DNA of 46,752 nucleotides, taken from contig DATIPA010000170.1 in NCBI GenBank assembly GCA_035472475.1, positions 1 through 46,752 of the forward strand, in the 5' to 3' direction. The notes below the pieces were generated by a model. The model was not told the DNA's origin, made no database searches, and worked only from the letters and a program-made list of their open reading frames with translations. Source of the DNA: JAFAXD01 sp035472475 (GTDB taxonomy: Bacteria > Pseudomonadota > Alphaproteobacteria > Rhizobiales > Xanthobacteraceae). Below, in pieces: positions 35,052 to 43,649 of this stretch (position 1 is its first letter; every line of letters starts with the position of its first letter). Position numbers and translations under genes: made by a program.

Positions 35052-35525
35052 ATGATCGACACCGCAACCGCCCGGACCCAGCCGACGGTGGCCCCCGGTA
35101 CTGTCGTCGTTGTGGAAAACGGCAAGGGCCTGTTTGGACAGGACCTGCTCAACGGCCGGCACCGGCTCGTTGCCGACGAGCCGCGCACGGCCGGCGGCGA
35201 GGATGCCGGTCCCAATCCCTACGAACTTCTGCTCATGAGCCTCGGCGCGTGCACCTCGATGACGTTGCGGCTCTATGCGCGGCGCAAGCAGCTGCCGCTC
35301 ACCCGCGTCGCGGTGCGGCTGCGCCACTCCCGCATTCACGCCGAGGATTGCGCCGATTGTGAAACCAAAGCGGGCTTCATCGACCGCATCGAGCGCGAGA
35401 TCGTGCTCGAAGGATCGCTCAACGAGGATCAGCGCAAGCGAATGATGGAGATCGCCGACATGTGCCCGGTGCACAAGACGCTGACGTCGGAAATATCAAT
35501 CGTGACGCAACTCGCGCCGACGTGA
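35052..35525 (+). CDS. OsmC-family peroxiredoxin-like protein
   Basis: A 157-aa OsmC/Ohr-fold protein, cytoplasmic. The two reactive cysteines are C67 (SLGACTSMTL) and C138 (ADMCPVHKTL), as in OsmC peroxidases that reduce organic hydroperoxides. An extra pair, C100 and C103 (EDCADC), lies between them. The ATG at 35052 is preceded by GGAGAAACC; a longer start at 34947 is disfavoured. It is divergent from the HxlR regulator, and converges with the MetE-like gene 6 bp away. Confidence 0.92.
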   Translation: MIDTATARTQPTVAPGTVVVVENGKGLFGQDLLNGRHRLVADEPRTAGGEDAGPNPYELLLMSLGACTSMTLRLYARRKQLPLTRVAVRLRHSRIHAEDCADCETKAGFIDRIEREIVLEGSLNEDQRKRMMEIADMCPVHKTLTSEISIVTQLAPT

Positions 35526-35531
35526 GGGTGA

Positions 35532-36677
35532 CTATTTCCAGAACCGCCCGGACGCGATCCTGGCGCCCTCTGCCATGGCGGCGAGCTTGGCCCACACCAC
35601 GTCGGGATCGACGGCGGCCTGCCCGACCCAGGTGCCATAGCCGCAATCGCTGCCGGCGATCACCCGTTCGCGGCCGACCAGGTTGGCGTAACGCGCAATC
35701 CGCTGGGCGATCAGCTCGGGATGCTCGATGAAATTTGATTTCGACTCGATCACGCCCGGGATCAGGACCTTGTCGTCGGGCAGCTTGACCTTCTCGAACA
35801 GTTCCCATTCGTGGGCATGGCGTGGATTGGCGGCTTCAAGCGAGATCGCGTGCGGCCTCGCCAAGAACACGACGTCGATGATATCGGCGAGCGCGACGTC
35901 GCGATGATGCGGCCCCTCGTAGTTGCCCCAGCACAGGTGAATGCGAAGCCGATCGGCCGGGATATTGCGGAGCGCGTGGTTGAGCGCCTCGATGTGCTGC
36001 CGCGCGCGCTTGCGAAACTCCGCCAGGCTCAGGTCCGCATACTGAATATGACGGCCCATGGCGAGGTCGGGACAATCGATCTGGAGCACCACGCCGGCGC
36101 TGGCGACGCATTCGTATTCAACCCGCATCGCCTCCGCGATCGCGTCGAGGTAGGCCTCCTGGCTGGGGTAGTGATCATTGCGAAAAAACAGCGACACCAC
36201 GCCGGGCGAGGCGGCGCTCATGAAGGCCTCGCCGCCGCCGCTCGCCTTGATCCCGGCGGTCAGATTGTCCACGTCGGTGAGCGCGGCTTGTCGATCGCGC
36301 ACGCTGATCGGTGCGTTGCAGGCCGGCGTCTTGCGGCGTGACCGGCCCGGATCCCCAAACACGCGCTGGGCGAGCCGCGGAAACTCGGCCAGGTCCTGAT
36401 AAACGAACGTATTGCCGGTGCCCCCGAACCCATCGAGCCGGTCCTTGATGTAGGTCGCATAGCTCGGCTTGGACAGTTCGCCGTCGTTGACGAGATCGAC
36501 CCCGGCGTCGCGCTGCTTGCGAACGACGTCCACCACCGCTGCGCGTACCCGCGCGGCGAGCGCGCCAGCGTCGACCGGCACCCCCTCCTCCTTCGCATAC
36601 ATCATGCGGACCAGATCGTCCGGCCGCGGCAGGCTGCCGGTATGGGTGGTCAGGAAGCGCTCGGTGCTGTGTTTCAT
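35532..36677 (-). CDS. MetE-like cobalamin-independent methyltransferase
   Basis: A 381-aa protein equal to the C-terminal catalytic half of cobalamin-independent methionine synthase. The N-terminus has TTHTGSLPRP, and the zinc site is complete: H247 and C249 (IHLCWGN), E281 and C345 (GSDCGYGTW). Stand-alone MetE C-terminal proteins can methylate homocysteine or act as other zinc alkyl transferases, for example in coenzyme M or alkane metabolism, so the acceptor is uncertain. No methionine biosynthesis genes are adjacent. The start ATG at 36677 fits the family. Confidence 0.87.
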   Translation of the reverse strand: MKHSTERFLTTHTGSLPRPDDLVRMMYAKEEGVPVDAGALAARVRAAVVDVVRKQRDAGVDLVNDGELSKPSYATYIKDRLDGFGGTGNTFVYQDLAEFPRLAQRVFGDPGRSRRKTPACNAPISVRDRQAALTDVDNLTAGIKASGGGEAFMSAASPGVVSLFFRNDHYPSQEAYLDAIAEAMRVEYECVASAGVVLQIDCPDLAMGRHIQYADLSLAEFRKRARQHIEALNHALRNIPADRLRIHLCWGNYEGPHHRDVALADIIDVVFLARPHAISLEAANPRHAHEWELFEKVKLPDDKVLIPGVIESKSNFIEHPELIAQRIARYANLVGRERVIAGSDCGYGTWVGQAAVDPDVVWAKLAAMAEGARIASGRFWK

Positions 36678-36748
36678 TTGGCCGCAATATTTCCGCTGTT
36701 GTATTTTATTGCGAATTCCTAGTGCCCGGCGCGCAGGGTAACACGCGT

Positions 36749-37222
36749 ATGGATCACAATAACATCGTCGTCGGCATCATCTCGGACACGCATGGCCTGC
36801 TGCGGCCGCGGGCGCTCGCGGAACTCGCCGGCTCCGATCTGATCGTTCATGCAGGCGACATCGGAACGGCCGGCCTGATCGAAGAGCTCGCCCGTGTCGC
36901 GCCCACGTTCGCGGTTCGCGGCAACGTCGATACGGGCCCTTGGGCGGCGGGTTTCCCGGCCACCGCGGTCGTCGCGGTCGGCGAACACAAGTTCTATCTT
37001 CTGCATGATGTCGCCGAGCTCGACCTCGATCCGGCGGCCGCCGGCTTTGCCGCGGTGATCTACGGTCACTCGCATCAGCCGGCGATCGAAACGCGTGACG
37101 ACGTTTTGTTTCTCAACCCTGGGAGTGCGGGCCCGCGCCGATTTAGGCTGCCGGTGACGCTCGCCCGCGTGCGCGTGACCAACGGCGAGCTGCACCCCGA
37201 CATCATTATTCTGGAGCCCTAG
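36749..37222 (+). CDS. YfcE/MJ0936-type metallophosphoesterase
   Basis: A 157-aa calcineurin-like phosphodiesterase. The metal-binding motifs are all present: SDTHG (D13, H15), GDIG (D37), RGNVD (N59), H86 and GHSHQ (H107, H109). Such proteins hydrolyse phosphodiesters, with natural substrates mostly unknown. An upstream in-frame start at 36722 adds nine unlikely residues, so ATG 36749 is chosen. The TAG stop overlaps the beginning of a long palindromic repeat. Divergent from the MetE-like gene. Confidence 0.9.
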   Translation: MDHNNIVVGIISDTHGLLRPRALAELAGSDLIVHAGDIGTAGLIEELARVAPTFAVRGNVDTGPWAAGFPATAVVAVGEHKFYLLHDVAELDLDPAAAGFAAVIYGHSHQPAIETRDDVLFLNPGSAGPRRFRLPVTLARVRVTNGELHPDIIILEP

Positions 37223-37270
37223 CGCGCGATCAGCAAAAGTGGTCACCGGTTTTGCGTCAGATCGCGCGCT
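37221..37270. repeat. rhizobial-type palindromic repeat, possible bidirectional terminator
   Basis: AGCGCGCGATC (37221-37231) pairs perfectly with GATCGCGCGCT (37260-37270), and GCAAAA pairs with TTTTGC inside. The core GCAAAAGTGGTCACCGGTTTTGC resembles, from memory, an abundant intergenic palindrome of rhizobial genomes. It lies between two convergent genes and starts within the yfcE stop codon. Confidence 0.75.
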
Positions 37271-37308
37271 CATCATTGATCTAGCGATTATTCCGGGGCG
37301 CGCGCCGG

Positions 37309-38151
37309 TCAGGGCAATGGAAACCCGAACCAGGCGGCGCGCAGCAGCGCAATCAAACGGGCTAGCGGTGCGATTTCGACTGCGGACAGGGGTTTGCGGC
37401 GGCGTAATCGCTTGAGCACGATGGGCACGATCGCCACCGGCAACAGCGCCGGCCTCGCGTCCGTTGGCAACTGCGCGGCGTGCTTTAAAAAGGCGTCGAA
37501 ATGTTGCTCGGCGCGGTCCGTCATTTCGGCCAACGCCGCGCTTAGTTCCTCCGTCGCGCGGCCGGCAAGCAGGTCCGCGGCAGCCGCACCATGCCGGACC
37601 AGGACCTCGGACGGGACATACACATGGCCGCCCGCGGCGTGCAGCGGTGCGACGGCGAGCAGCGTCACCGTTCCGTAGGCGAGCCCGGCCGCGTCGGCCG
37701 CACCGGCGAGTTCTTGCCCGTTCCAGGCGATAATCCGGGCGGCCATTGCAAACAACGCGCTCGAGGTCCGGCGCACGTAGCCATCAAACTCCGCGAGCGT
37801 CGCGATCGGTTCTTGATAGAGATCCGATCGCCGCGCCTCGATCAGATCGAGCAGCGGTTGAGCTGAAAGCCGGCAGCGATCAAGCGTGTCGAGCAGCGCG
37901 CCGGCCACCGGGTGGCCTGCGACCTCGCCCGCGCCCGTGCTGGTCAACGCGTCGTACCACCATTGCAGCCGGATCTCGCCGGCAAGCGCCTCGTGGGCGA
38001 CTTCCGAGATGCGGGCAATCTCGAGGTTGAAGGCATAGAGCGCATGAAGATGCGGCCGGCTGGCCGCAGGTGCAAACAAGGTCGCAACAAAACGATCCTT
38101 GTCGGACGCCCTCACCAGCGCTTCGCAGTGCGCATAGGCTGCCTCACTCAT
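37309..38151 (-). CDS. squalene/phytoene synthase-fold protein, NDUFAF6-like
   Basis: A 280-aa all-helical protein of the squalene/phytoene synthase superfamily. The family opening LFAPAASRPHLHALYAFNLEIARISE is clear, but the catalytic DDxxD-type aspartates are absent (LEIARISE instead), and the second region DLYQEPIATLAEFDGYVRRTSSALF is only partly conserved. It is thus unlikely to be a prenyl synthase and resembles NDUFAF6, a mitochondrial complex I assembly factor. It follows the NDUFAF3-like gene by 7 bp at the end of the yajC-secDF operon. Role in complex I assembly is inference from homology and linkage. Confidence 0.8.
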   Translation of the reverse strand: MSEAAYAHCEALVRASDKDRFVATLFAPAASRPHLHALYAFNLEIARISEVAHEALAGEIRLQWWYDALTSTGAGEVAGHPVAGALLDTLDRCRLSAQPLLDLIEARRSDLYQEPIATLAEFDGYVRRTSSALFAMAARIIAWNGQELAGAADAAGLAYGTVTLLAVAPLHAAGGHVYVPSEVLVRHGAAAADLLAGRATEELSAALAEMTDRAEQHFDAFLKHAAQLPTDARPALLPVAIVPIVLKRLRRRKPLSAVEIAPLARLIALLRAAWFGFPLP

Positions 38152-38158
38152 CGGGCAC

Positions 38159-38545
38159 TCACGGGACAGCGATCAGCAACGCCGCGATGCGCCGGCGTTC
38201 GCCCAACAGAATGTTGTAGGTCCGCACGGCCGCCCCCGTCGCCATCGCCTCAACCACGATCCGGTGTTCGCGGAACCTTGCCCGCAACGCCGGTGCGAGC
38301 GCAACCATGTCCGCGCCGGTGCCGATCAGGCAATGGTCGATCGACGCGGCGTTGGCAAACACCAGTTCCAGTGCCGCCTCGTCGATCTCGGCCGCGGCCG
38401 CCACCGGCGAAGCCCAGATCCCGCTGGGCAGGCACAGCAGCGATCCCCGATGCGACATGCCGGCAAACCGAAATCCGCCTTTGCCGTAGGCATCAATCGG
38501 GGCCGCGCTGGGCAGATGTGGACGCTGGGCCGGATCTTCGCTCAC
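38159..38545 (-). CDS. Mth938-domain protein, NDUFAF3-like
   Basis: A 128-aa small alpha/beta protein of the Mth938 (DUF498) family, to which complex I assembly factor NDUFAF3 belongs. IDAYGKGGFRFAG near the start and HCLIGTGADMVAL in the middle are characteristic. The start is GTG at 38545, 6 bp after the secF stop, so it is translated with the export operon. A bacterial link between this family and SecDF is known and is usually read as a clue to membrane insertion of complex I subunits. Confidence 0.87.
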   Translation of the reverse strand: MSEDPAQRPHLPSAAPIDAYGKGGFRFAGMSHRGSLLCLPSGIWASPVAAAAEIDEAALELVFANAASIDHCLIGTGADMVALAPALRARFREHRIVVEAMATGAAVRTYNILLGERRRIAALLIAVP

Positions 38546-38551
38546 GCCCGC

Positions 38552-39544
38552 TCAGGGCCGCACCTTGGCGGCTGCAGGCGGGGACGTCTTGGCGGGCGGC
38601 GCCGGGGTGTCGGTCGCCGGCGCCGGCGTCTCGACGTGTTCGGTGCGCCCCGTCCCGACCCCGAGATAAATCAGGATCGGCGAGGCGATGAACACCGACG
38701 TATAGGTGCCGACGAGCACCACGCCGAACATCATGGTGGCAGTGAAGCTGCGGATCGCCGGCCCGCCGAACAGCAGCAACGCCAGCAGCGACATCGCGAC
38801 CGTCACGTGGGTGATGATCGAGCGCGACAACGTCGAATTGATCGAGACGTTCAGCAGATCCGGCATCGACAGCCGCTTATAGCGGCGCAGCATCTCGCGA
38901 ATACGATCGTAGATCACGACCGTGTCGTTGAGCGAATAGCCCAGAATGGTGAGCAGCGCTGCGATGCTGGTCAGGTCGAAATCGATCTGGGTCACCGACA
39001 TGAAGCCGAGCGTGAGCACCAGATCGTGCACGTTGGCGATCATCGCGCCGAGCGCGAACTGCCATTCGAACCGGAACCACAGGTACACCAGGATCGCCGC
39101 GATCGCGGCAAAAACACCGAGAATGCCCTTGTACAGAAGCTCGCCGGAGACGCGCGGTCCGACCACCTCGATGCGCCGGTAGTCGACGTCCGCTCCGAGC
39201 GCGCCGCGGACTTTCTCCACCGCGGCCTGTTGCGCGGTTTCCCCGCCCGGCTGCTGCGCGATGCGGATGAGCACATCGGCCGACCCGCCGAACTGCTGGA
39301 GTTGCACCTCGCCCAGCCCGAGCGCGCTCAGCGTGGTGCGCATGGTCTGCAGGTCAGCGGTTCCGGATTTGGCCTGCACTTCGAGCAGGGTGCCGCCCTG
39401 GAAGTCGATGCCGAAATTGAGGCCGTGCGTAAAGTAGAGCACGATGGCCAGGATCGACAGCGCGGCGGACATCGGAAAGCTGATGCGCCGAAAGCGCATG
39501 AAATCGAACTTGGTGTCGTCCGGAACGATGCGTAGCAGGCGCAC
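38552..39544 (-). CDS. secF: protein translocase subunit SecF
   Basis: A 330-aa inner-membrane partner of SecD that uses the proton gradient to pull proteins across after SecA. The first helix leads to GLNFGIDFQGGTLLEV, the SecF signature, and the C-terminal membrane half holds YSLNDTVVIYDRIRE and SRSIITHVTVAMSLLALLLFGG. A Pro/Ala/Thr-rich cytoplasmic tail of about 35 residues ends the protein. The start codon is GTG at 39544, with a weak upstream signal. It lies 34 bp after secD. Confidence 0.94.
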   Translation of the reverse strand: MRLLRIVPDDTKFDFMRFRRISFPMSAALSILAIVLYFTHGLNFGIDFQGGTLLEVQAKSGTADLQTMRTTLSALGLGEVQLQQFGGSADVLIRIAQQPGGETAQQAAVEKVRGALGADVDYRRIEVVGPRVSGELLYKGILGVFAAIAAILVYLWFRFEWQFALGAMIANVHDLVLTLGFMSVTQIDFDLTSIAALLTILGYSLNDTVVIYDRIREMLRRYKRLSMPDLLNVSINSTLSRSIITHVTVAMSLLALLLFGGPAIRSFTATMMFGVVLVGTYTSVFIASPILIYLGVGTGRTEHVETPAPATDTPAPPAKTSPPAAAKVRP

Positions 39545-39578
39545 TGGATTTGTTCTCGTTGTTGTTCGGTCGCTTTAA

Positions 39579-41186
39579 TCAGATCGGCACGGTCTTCGGG
39601 CGCTGCCATTGCACCCAGCTCGCAATGATCAACCGCGTCAATGTGAACGCGGTGAACAGGCTGGTCGCGATGCCGATCCCGAGCGTGACTGCAAAGCCGC
39701 GCACAGGCCCGGTCCCGATCACGAACAGGACCGCAGCCGCGATGAAGGTCGTGATGTTGGAATCGAGAATGGTCGCCAGAGCGCGCGAAAAGCCGGCGTC
39801 GATCGCCGAGATCGCGGAGCGGCCGCCGCGCACCTCCTCGCGGATGCGCTCGTAGATCAGCACGTTGGAATCGACCGCGATGCCGACCGTGAGCACGATG
39901 CCCGCGATGCCCGGCAGCGTGAGGGTCGCGTTCAACAGCGACAGCACGCCGAAGATCATCGCGACGTTGATGGCGACCGCGATGTTGGCGAACAGACCGA
40001 ACAAACCGTAGGTTGCGAACATGAATACGACGACCAGGACGGCGCCCGCGTAGGAGGCGAGCTTGCCTTTCTGGATCGAGTCCTGCCCGAGGCCGGGGCC
40101 GACGACACGCTGTTCGATCGGCGTCAGCTTGGCCGGCAGTGCGCCGGCGCGCAGCAGGATCGCGAGCTCGTTGGCGCTTTCAACCGTGAAACTGCCGGAA
40201 ATCTGCCCGCTGCCGCCGAGGATGGCCTCGCGGATCACCGGCGCCGAAATCACCTCGCCGTCGAGCACGATGGCGAACGGCCGTCCGACGTTTTCCTGCG
40301 ACACCTGCGCGAACCGGCGCGCGCCGGCGGTGTTGAACCGGAACGTCACGATTGGTTCGCCAGAGCGCTGATCGAAGCCTGGCTGGGCATCGGTGAGATC
40401 CGCACCCGACACCATGACCTGCTTTTGCACCAGCACCGGATACTTCTGTCCTCCCCGCGTCTCGTACAGCAGGTCGTCATCCGGCGGCACGCGGCCCTGC
40501 TGTACTGCGTCCTGCGGCGAGTTGGACACGTCAACCAAACGAAACTCGAGCTTGGCGGTCTTGCCCAGGATGCGCAGCAGCGCTTCCGGGTCGCCCAGGC
40601 CCGGCACCTGCACCAGAATCCGATCAATGCCCTGGCGCTGCACTGTCGGCTCAACCAGGCCGAGCTCGTTCACGCGCTTCTCGATGATCGGGATCGTCTG
40701 CTCGACCACCTGACGGACACGCTCGGTCATGGCGGCTTCGGTCACCGTCAACCGAACGAGGCCGTTGCCGGCGTCGGTCACGTTGAGCGAGCGCTGTCCG
40801 GTCCCACCCAGCAGCCCGCCCAACGGCACCGACAGCTCGCGCAGCTTGCTGTAGGCGGTCTGGAAATCCGAACCCTCGCGAATCCGCACCTCGACCGTGT
40901 CGCCGCGGATTACCAGCCCGGTGTAGCCGACCTTGGCGTCGCGCAGCACGCGCCTGACGTCGTCGCGCACCTGATCGAGCTTCTGCTGGCGCACATCGTT
41001 GGCGTCGACCTCGAGCAGGATGTGCGAGCCGCCCTGCAGATCAAGCCCGAGCACCACATGGCGCTGCGCCCACTCCGGCCAGCGCGCAACGGTCTGCGGG
41101 TTGAAGAAATTCGGGACCGCACACAGACAGATGATCACCGCGATGGCCACGATCGCAATCGCCTTCCAGCGCGAGAAATAGAGCAT
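39579..41186 (-). CDS. secD: protein translocase subunit SecD
   Basis: A 535-aa inner-membrane export motor. Landmarks: the first transmembrane helix (about 8-28), LGLDLQGGSHILLEVD, the large periplasmic P1 domain (about 60-360, with EKRVNELGLVEPTVQRQG), and the C-terminal helices with GIAVDSNVLIYERIREE. Length and arrangement are usual for alphaproteobacteria. Its start is 5 bp after yajC, and secF follows, so the genes form one operon. Confidence 0.95.
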   Translation of the reverse strand: MLYFSRWKAIAIVAIAVIICLCAVPNFFNPQTVARWPEWAQRHVVLGLDLQGGSHILLEVDANDVRQQKLDQVRDDVRRVLRDAKVGYTGLVIRGDTVEVRIREGSDFQTAYSKLRELSVPLGGLLGGTGQRSLNVTDAGNGLVRLTVTEAAMTERVRQVVEQTIPIIEKRVNELGLVEPTVQRQGIDRILVQVPGLGDPEALLRILGKTAKLEFRLVDVSNSPQDAVQQGRVPPDDDLLYETRGGQKYPVLVQKQVMVSGADLTDAQPGFDQRSGEPIVTFRFNTAGARRFAQVSQENVGRPFAIVLDGEVISAPVIREAILGGSGQISGSFTVESANELAILLRAGALPAKLTPIEQRVVGPGLGQDSIQKGKLASYAGAVLVVVFMFATYGLFGLFANIAVAINVAMIFGVLSLLNATLTLPGIAGIVLTVGIAVDSNVLIYERIREEVRGGRSAISAIDAGFSRALATILDSNITTFIAAAVLFVIGTGPVRGFAVTLGIGIATSLFTAFTLTRLIIASWVQWQRPKTVPI

Positions 41187-41191
41187 GAGAC

Positions 41192-41524
41192 TTAGCTCGC
41201 CTCGTCCTTCACCGGCTCGCCCTTAGCGCGCACGTCGGAGATCATCTGGCGCAGCTGGCGCACCCGCACGCCGTCGGCGATCTCGACCTCGATCTGATCG
41301 TCATCGACCACCTTGGTGATCTTGCCGACAAGCCCGCCCGAGGTCACCACGGTGTCGCCGCGCCGCACGTTCTTCACCAGTTCCTGATGCTGCTTCACCT
41401 TCTTCTGCTGCGGGCGCAGGATCAAAAAATACATGATGACGAAAATTGCCACGAACGGGAGCAGCGACATGAACATGTCGCTGTTGCCCCCGAGGCCCTG
41501 GGCAAATGCGGGCGTGATAAACAT
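41192..41524 (-). CDS. yajC: Sec translocon accessory subunit YajC
   Basis: A 110-aa single-span membrane protein. The N-terminal helix ends in FVAIFVIMYFLILRPQQKKVKQHQELV, the YajC hallmark, followed by the RGDTVVTSGGLVGKI cytoplasmic domain. AGGGAAAC precedes the ATG at 41524. First gene of the yajC-secD-secF-Mth938-NDUFAF6-like operon; its promoter lies in the 270-bp interval shared with the divergent DUF815 gene. Confidence 0.95.
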   Translation of the reverse strand: MFITPAFAQGLGGNSDMFMSLLPFVAIFVIMYFLILRPQQKKVKQHQELVKNVRRGDTVVTSGGLVGKITKVVDDDQIEVEIADGVRVRQLRQMISDVRAKGEPVKDEAS

Positions 41525-41794
41525 CGAGTTTCCCTCTATTCGGTAGAGCGCTGCCGCTGTGCAAACGGGCTCCGGTCGGCGGACCCGGCCCCAAATCGCG
41601 CGCGACTATAGCGGCCGCGAGCCCGATTGCAACGTGACAGGACGCCGGCCCAACCATAGGCAGAATGGGCTAATCTAAGGCGAAAGATCGGCCCATTCGT
41701 CTCAAGTCACATGCCAATCGCCGCGGATGAGGCAAAATCCCATACCACTCGCGCGCTTTTCGCGATAAGCCATCGGCGCAACGAAGGTCCCGTC

Positions 41795-42685
41795 ATGTCA
41801 GAAGCCCGAAAACTCCACGTGTCCCCCGACGGTGATCTCTTGGGACGTATTGCCGACGCTCTGGAGCGACTGGCGCCCGCGGCGCCAGGCGCGCCGGATT
41901 TTTCCGCTGCGGATGCGTTCGTGTGGCATCCGTCCGGACGCCGGCTTGCCAACGTCAAGCGAGTGAACCGGGTCGACATGGCGCTGCTCAAGGGCATCGA
42001 CCGCATGCGCGACATCCTGATCGAGAACACCGATCGCTTCGCGCGCGGCCTGCCGGCCAACAACGCGCTGCTGTGGGGCGCGCGCGGCATGGGCAAATCG
42101 TCGCTGGTAAAAGCGGTGCACGCGTCCATCAACGCGCAGCTCGGCGCCAAGGCCGGCCGGCTCAAGCTGATCGAGATCCACCGCGAGGACATCGAGAGCC
42201 TTCCCGACCTGATGGCGCTACTGCGCGGCGTCCCGTACCGGTTTATCGTCTTTTGCGACGACCTGTCGTTTGATGCGGAGGATACGTCCTACAAGTCGCT
42301 CAAGGCGGTGCTGGAAGGCGGGATCGAAGGCCGGCCCGAGAACGTGATCCTGTATGCGACGTCGAACCGGCGTCACTTGATGTCTCGCGACATGATGGAG
42401 AACGAGCGCTCAACCGCCATCAACCCGGGCGAAACTGTCGAAGAGAAAGTCTCGCTGTCGGACCGGTTCGGGCTCTGGCTCGGCTTCCACCGCTGCAGCC
42501 AGGACGAGTTCCTGGCGATGGTCGCCGGCTACGTCGCGCACTTCAAGATTCCGGCCGAGGCCGACACGGTGCGGCGCGAGGCGCTCGAATGGGCGACGAC
42601 CCGCGGCTCGCGCTCCGGCCGGGTCGCTTGGCAATATGTGCAGGATCTGGCTGGTCGGCTCGGGATTGCGATCAGCGGAAGCTAA
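41795..42685 (+). CDS. DUF815 AAA+ ATPase
   Basis: A 296-aa cytoplasmic P-loop ATPase of the DUF815 family. Walker A is GARGMGKS (95-102) and Walker B is IVFCDDLSFD (D155, D156). YATSNRRHL and the R-finger-like segment NERSTAINPGETVEEKVSLSDRFGLWL are typical. AAGG lies upstream of the ATG at 41795; a longer start at 41711 is possible but less likely. The gene is conserved beside yajC-secDF in relatives. Function unknown; an export or envelope link is inferred from position only. Confidence 0.88.
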   Translation: MSEARKLHVSPDGDLLGRIADALERLAPAAPGAPDFSAADAFVWHPSGRRLANVKRVNRVDMALLKGIDRMRDILIENTDRFARGLPANNALLWGARGMGKSSLVKAVHASINAQLGAKAGRLKLIEIHREDIESLPDLMALLRGVPYRFIVFCDDLSFDAEDTSYKSLKAVLEGGIEGRPENVILYATSNRRHLMSRDMMENERSTAINPGETVEEKVSLSDRFGLWLGFHRCSQDEFLAMVAGYVAHFKIPAEADTVRREALEWATTRGSRSGRVAWQYVQDLAGRLGIAISGS

Positions 42686-42709
42686 GCTAGCTCCCGCTCT
42701 GCTTGAGCC

Positions 42710-43531
42710 CTACGCGCCCGGCAGGTATTGGGTCGGATCGACCGGCGCCGAGCCCTTGCGGATCTCGAAGTGCAACTGTGGCGAAGTGACGTTGCCGGTC
42801 TGGCCCGACTTGGCGATCACCTGGCCGCGGCGAACCTGGTCCCCGCGTTTGACCAGGATTTCACTGGCGTGCGCGTAGGCGGTAACAAACCCATTGCTGT
42901 GGCGGACCAACACGAGGTTGCCGTAGCCTTTGAGTTCGCTGCCGGCATAAGCCACGACACCGTCCTCGGCCGCGTGCACCGGAGTTCCTTCCGGCAGCGC
43001 CAAGTTGATGCCGTCATTCTGCTGGCCGTTCGCCATTGCGCCCGAGCTTGAGATCACCCGGCCTCGGGCCGGCCACCGGAACGACGGCATGGCGGCGTCC
43101 GCGGCCTTGGCGGCGGCGTTTGCGTCCGGTGTCACCACCTGCGCGGCCGGCGGGCTGACCATCGCTACCTGCTGCTCCGCCGGTGCCGGCGCCGCCTTCG
43201 GAGCGGGTGCCGGGGCGGGCTTCGCCGTAGCGGCGAGCGCGACCGTTTGCTGTTTGGGAGTCTCCGGCGGCTTGTGCGCCACGATTGTCTTCTTGTGTTC
43301 GGAGACTTGTTCGGCAACGGGCGTCCGTGGCAGGGCGCTGGGCGCGGCCAGTTGCGCGGTCTCGACCCGCGCAGGCGGCGAAGGTATAGCCGGCTGCATC
43401 TGGCTGTACTGAACGCCAGTCGCGCCTTCCTCAAACCGCGCCGTATCGGAGCTGCATCCTGCAACTCCGCCCGCGAGCACCGCGAGAACGGCCGCCCGCC
43501 CCAGCGGACCGATCATCACAACGATACGCAT
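42710..43531 (-). CDS. LytM-domain lipoprotein, degenerate active site (NlpD-like)
   Basis: A 273-aa predicted lipoprotein: signal and lipobox VAGC (C26), a Pro/Ala-rich linker (about 40-145), then a LytM/M23 domain (about 150-273). No LysM domain was recognised. The zinc motif HxGxD is replaced by N172-D-G-I-N176, although H221 (YAHAS) and H254 (LHFEI) remain, so it should lack peptidase activity. In E. coli the inactive LytM proteins NlpD and EnvC activate amidases, and this window also encodes AmiC. The ATG at 43531 is chosen; an upstream start at 43576 spoils the signal. Pcm is the upstream neighbour, as in many relatives. Confidence 0.88.
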   Translation of the reverse strand: MRIVVMIGPLGRAAVLAVLAGGVAGCSSDTARFEEGATGVQYSQMQPAIPSPPARVETAQLAAPSALPRTPVAEQVSEHKKTIVAHKPPETPKQQTVALAATAKPAPAPAPKAAPAPAEQQVAMVSPPAAQVVTPDANAAAKAADAAMPSFRWPARGRVISSSGAMANGQQNDGINLALPEGTPVHAAEDGVVAYAGSELKGYGNLVLVRHSNGFVTAYAHASEILVKRGDQVRRGQVIAKSGQTGNVTSPQLHFEIRKGSAPVDPTQYLPGA

Positions 43532-43649
43532 CTCACCCACCCGTACGCACCCACGTAGAGTTCGACTTAAACACACGCCGAGTAAATATTGCCTTAAGGG
43601 TTAATCCGATCGAGTCGTTCAAGCCGACACGGCGCCGCGTGCGGAGAGG

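Noticed and set aside
36718..36725. CTAGTGCC upstream of yfcE as a sixth copy of the repeat family
   Set aside because: Only the terminal 8 bp match; there are no GAAGTTCG arms or mirrored end.
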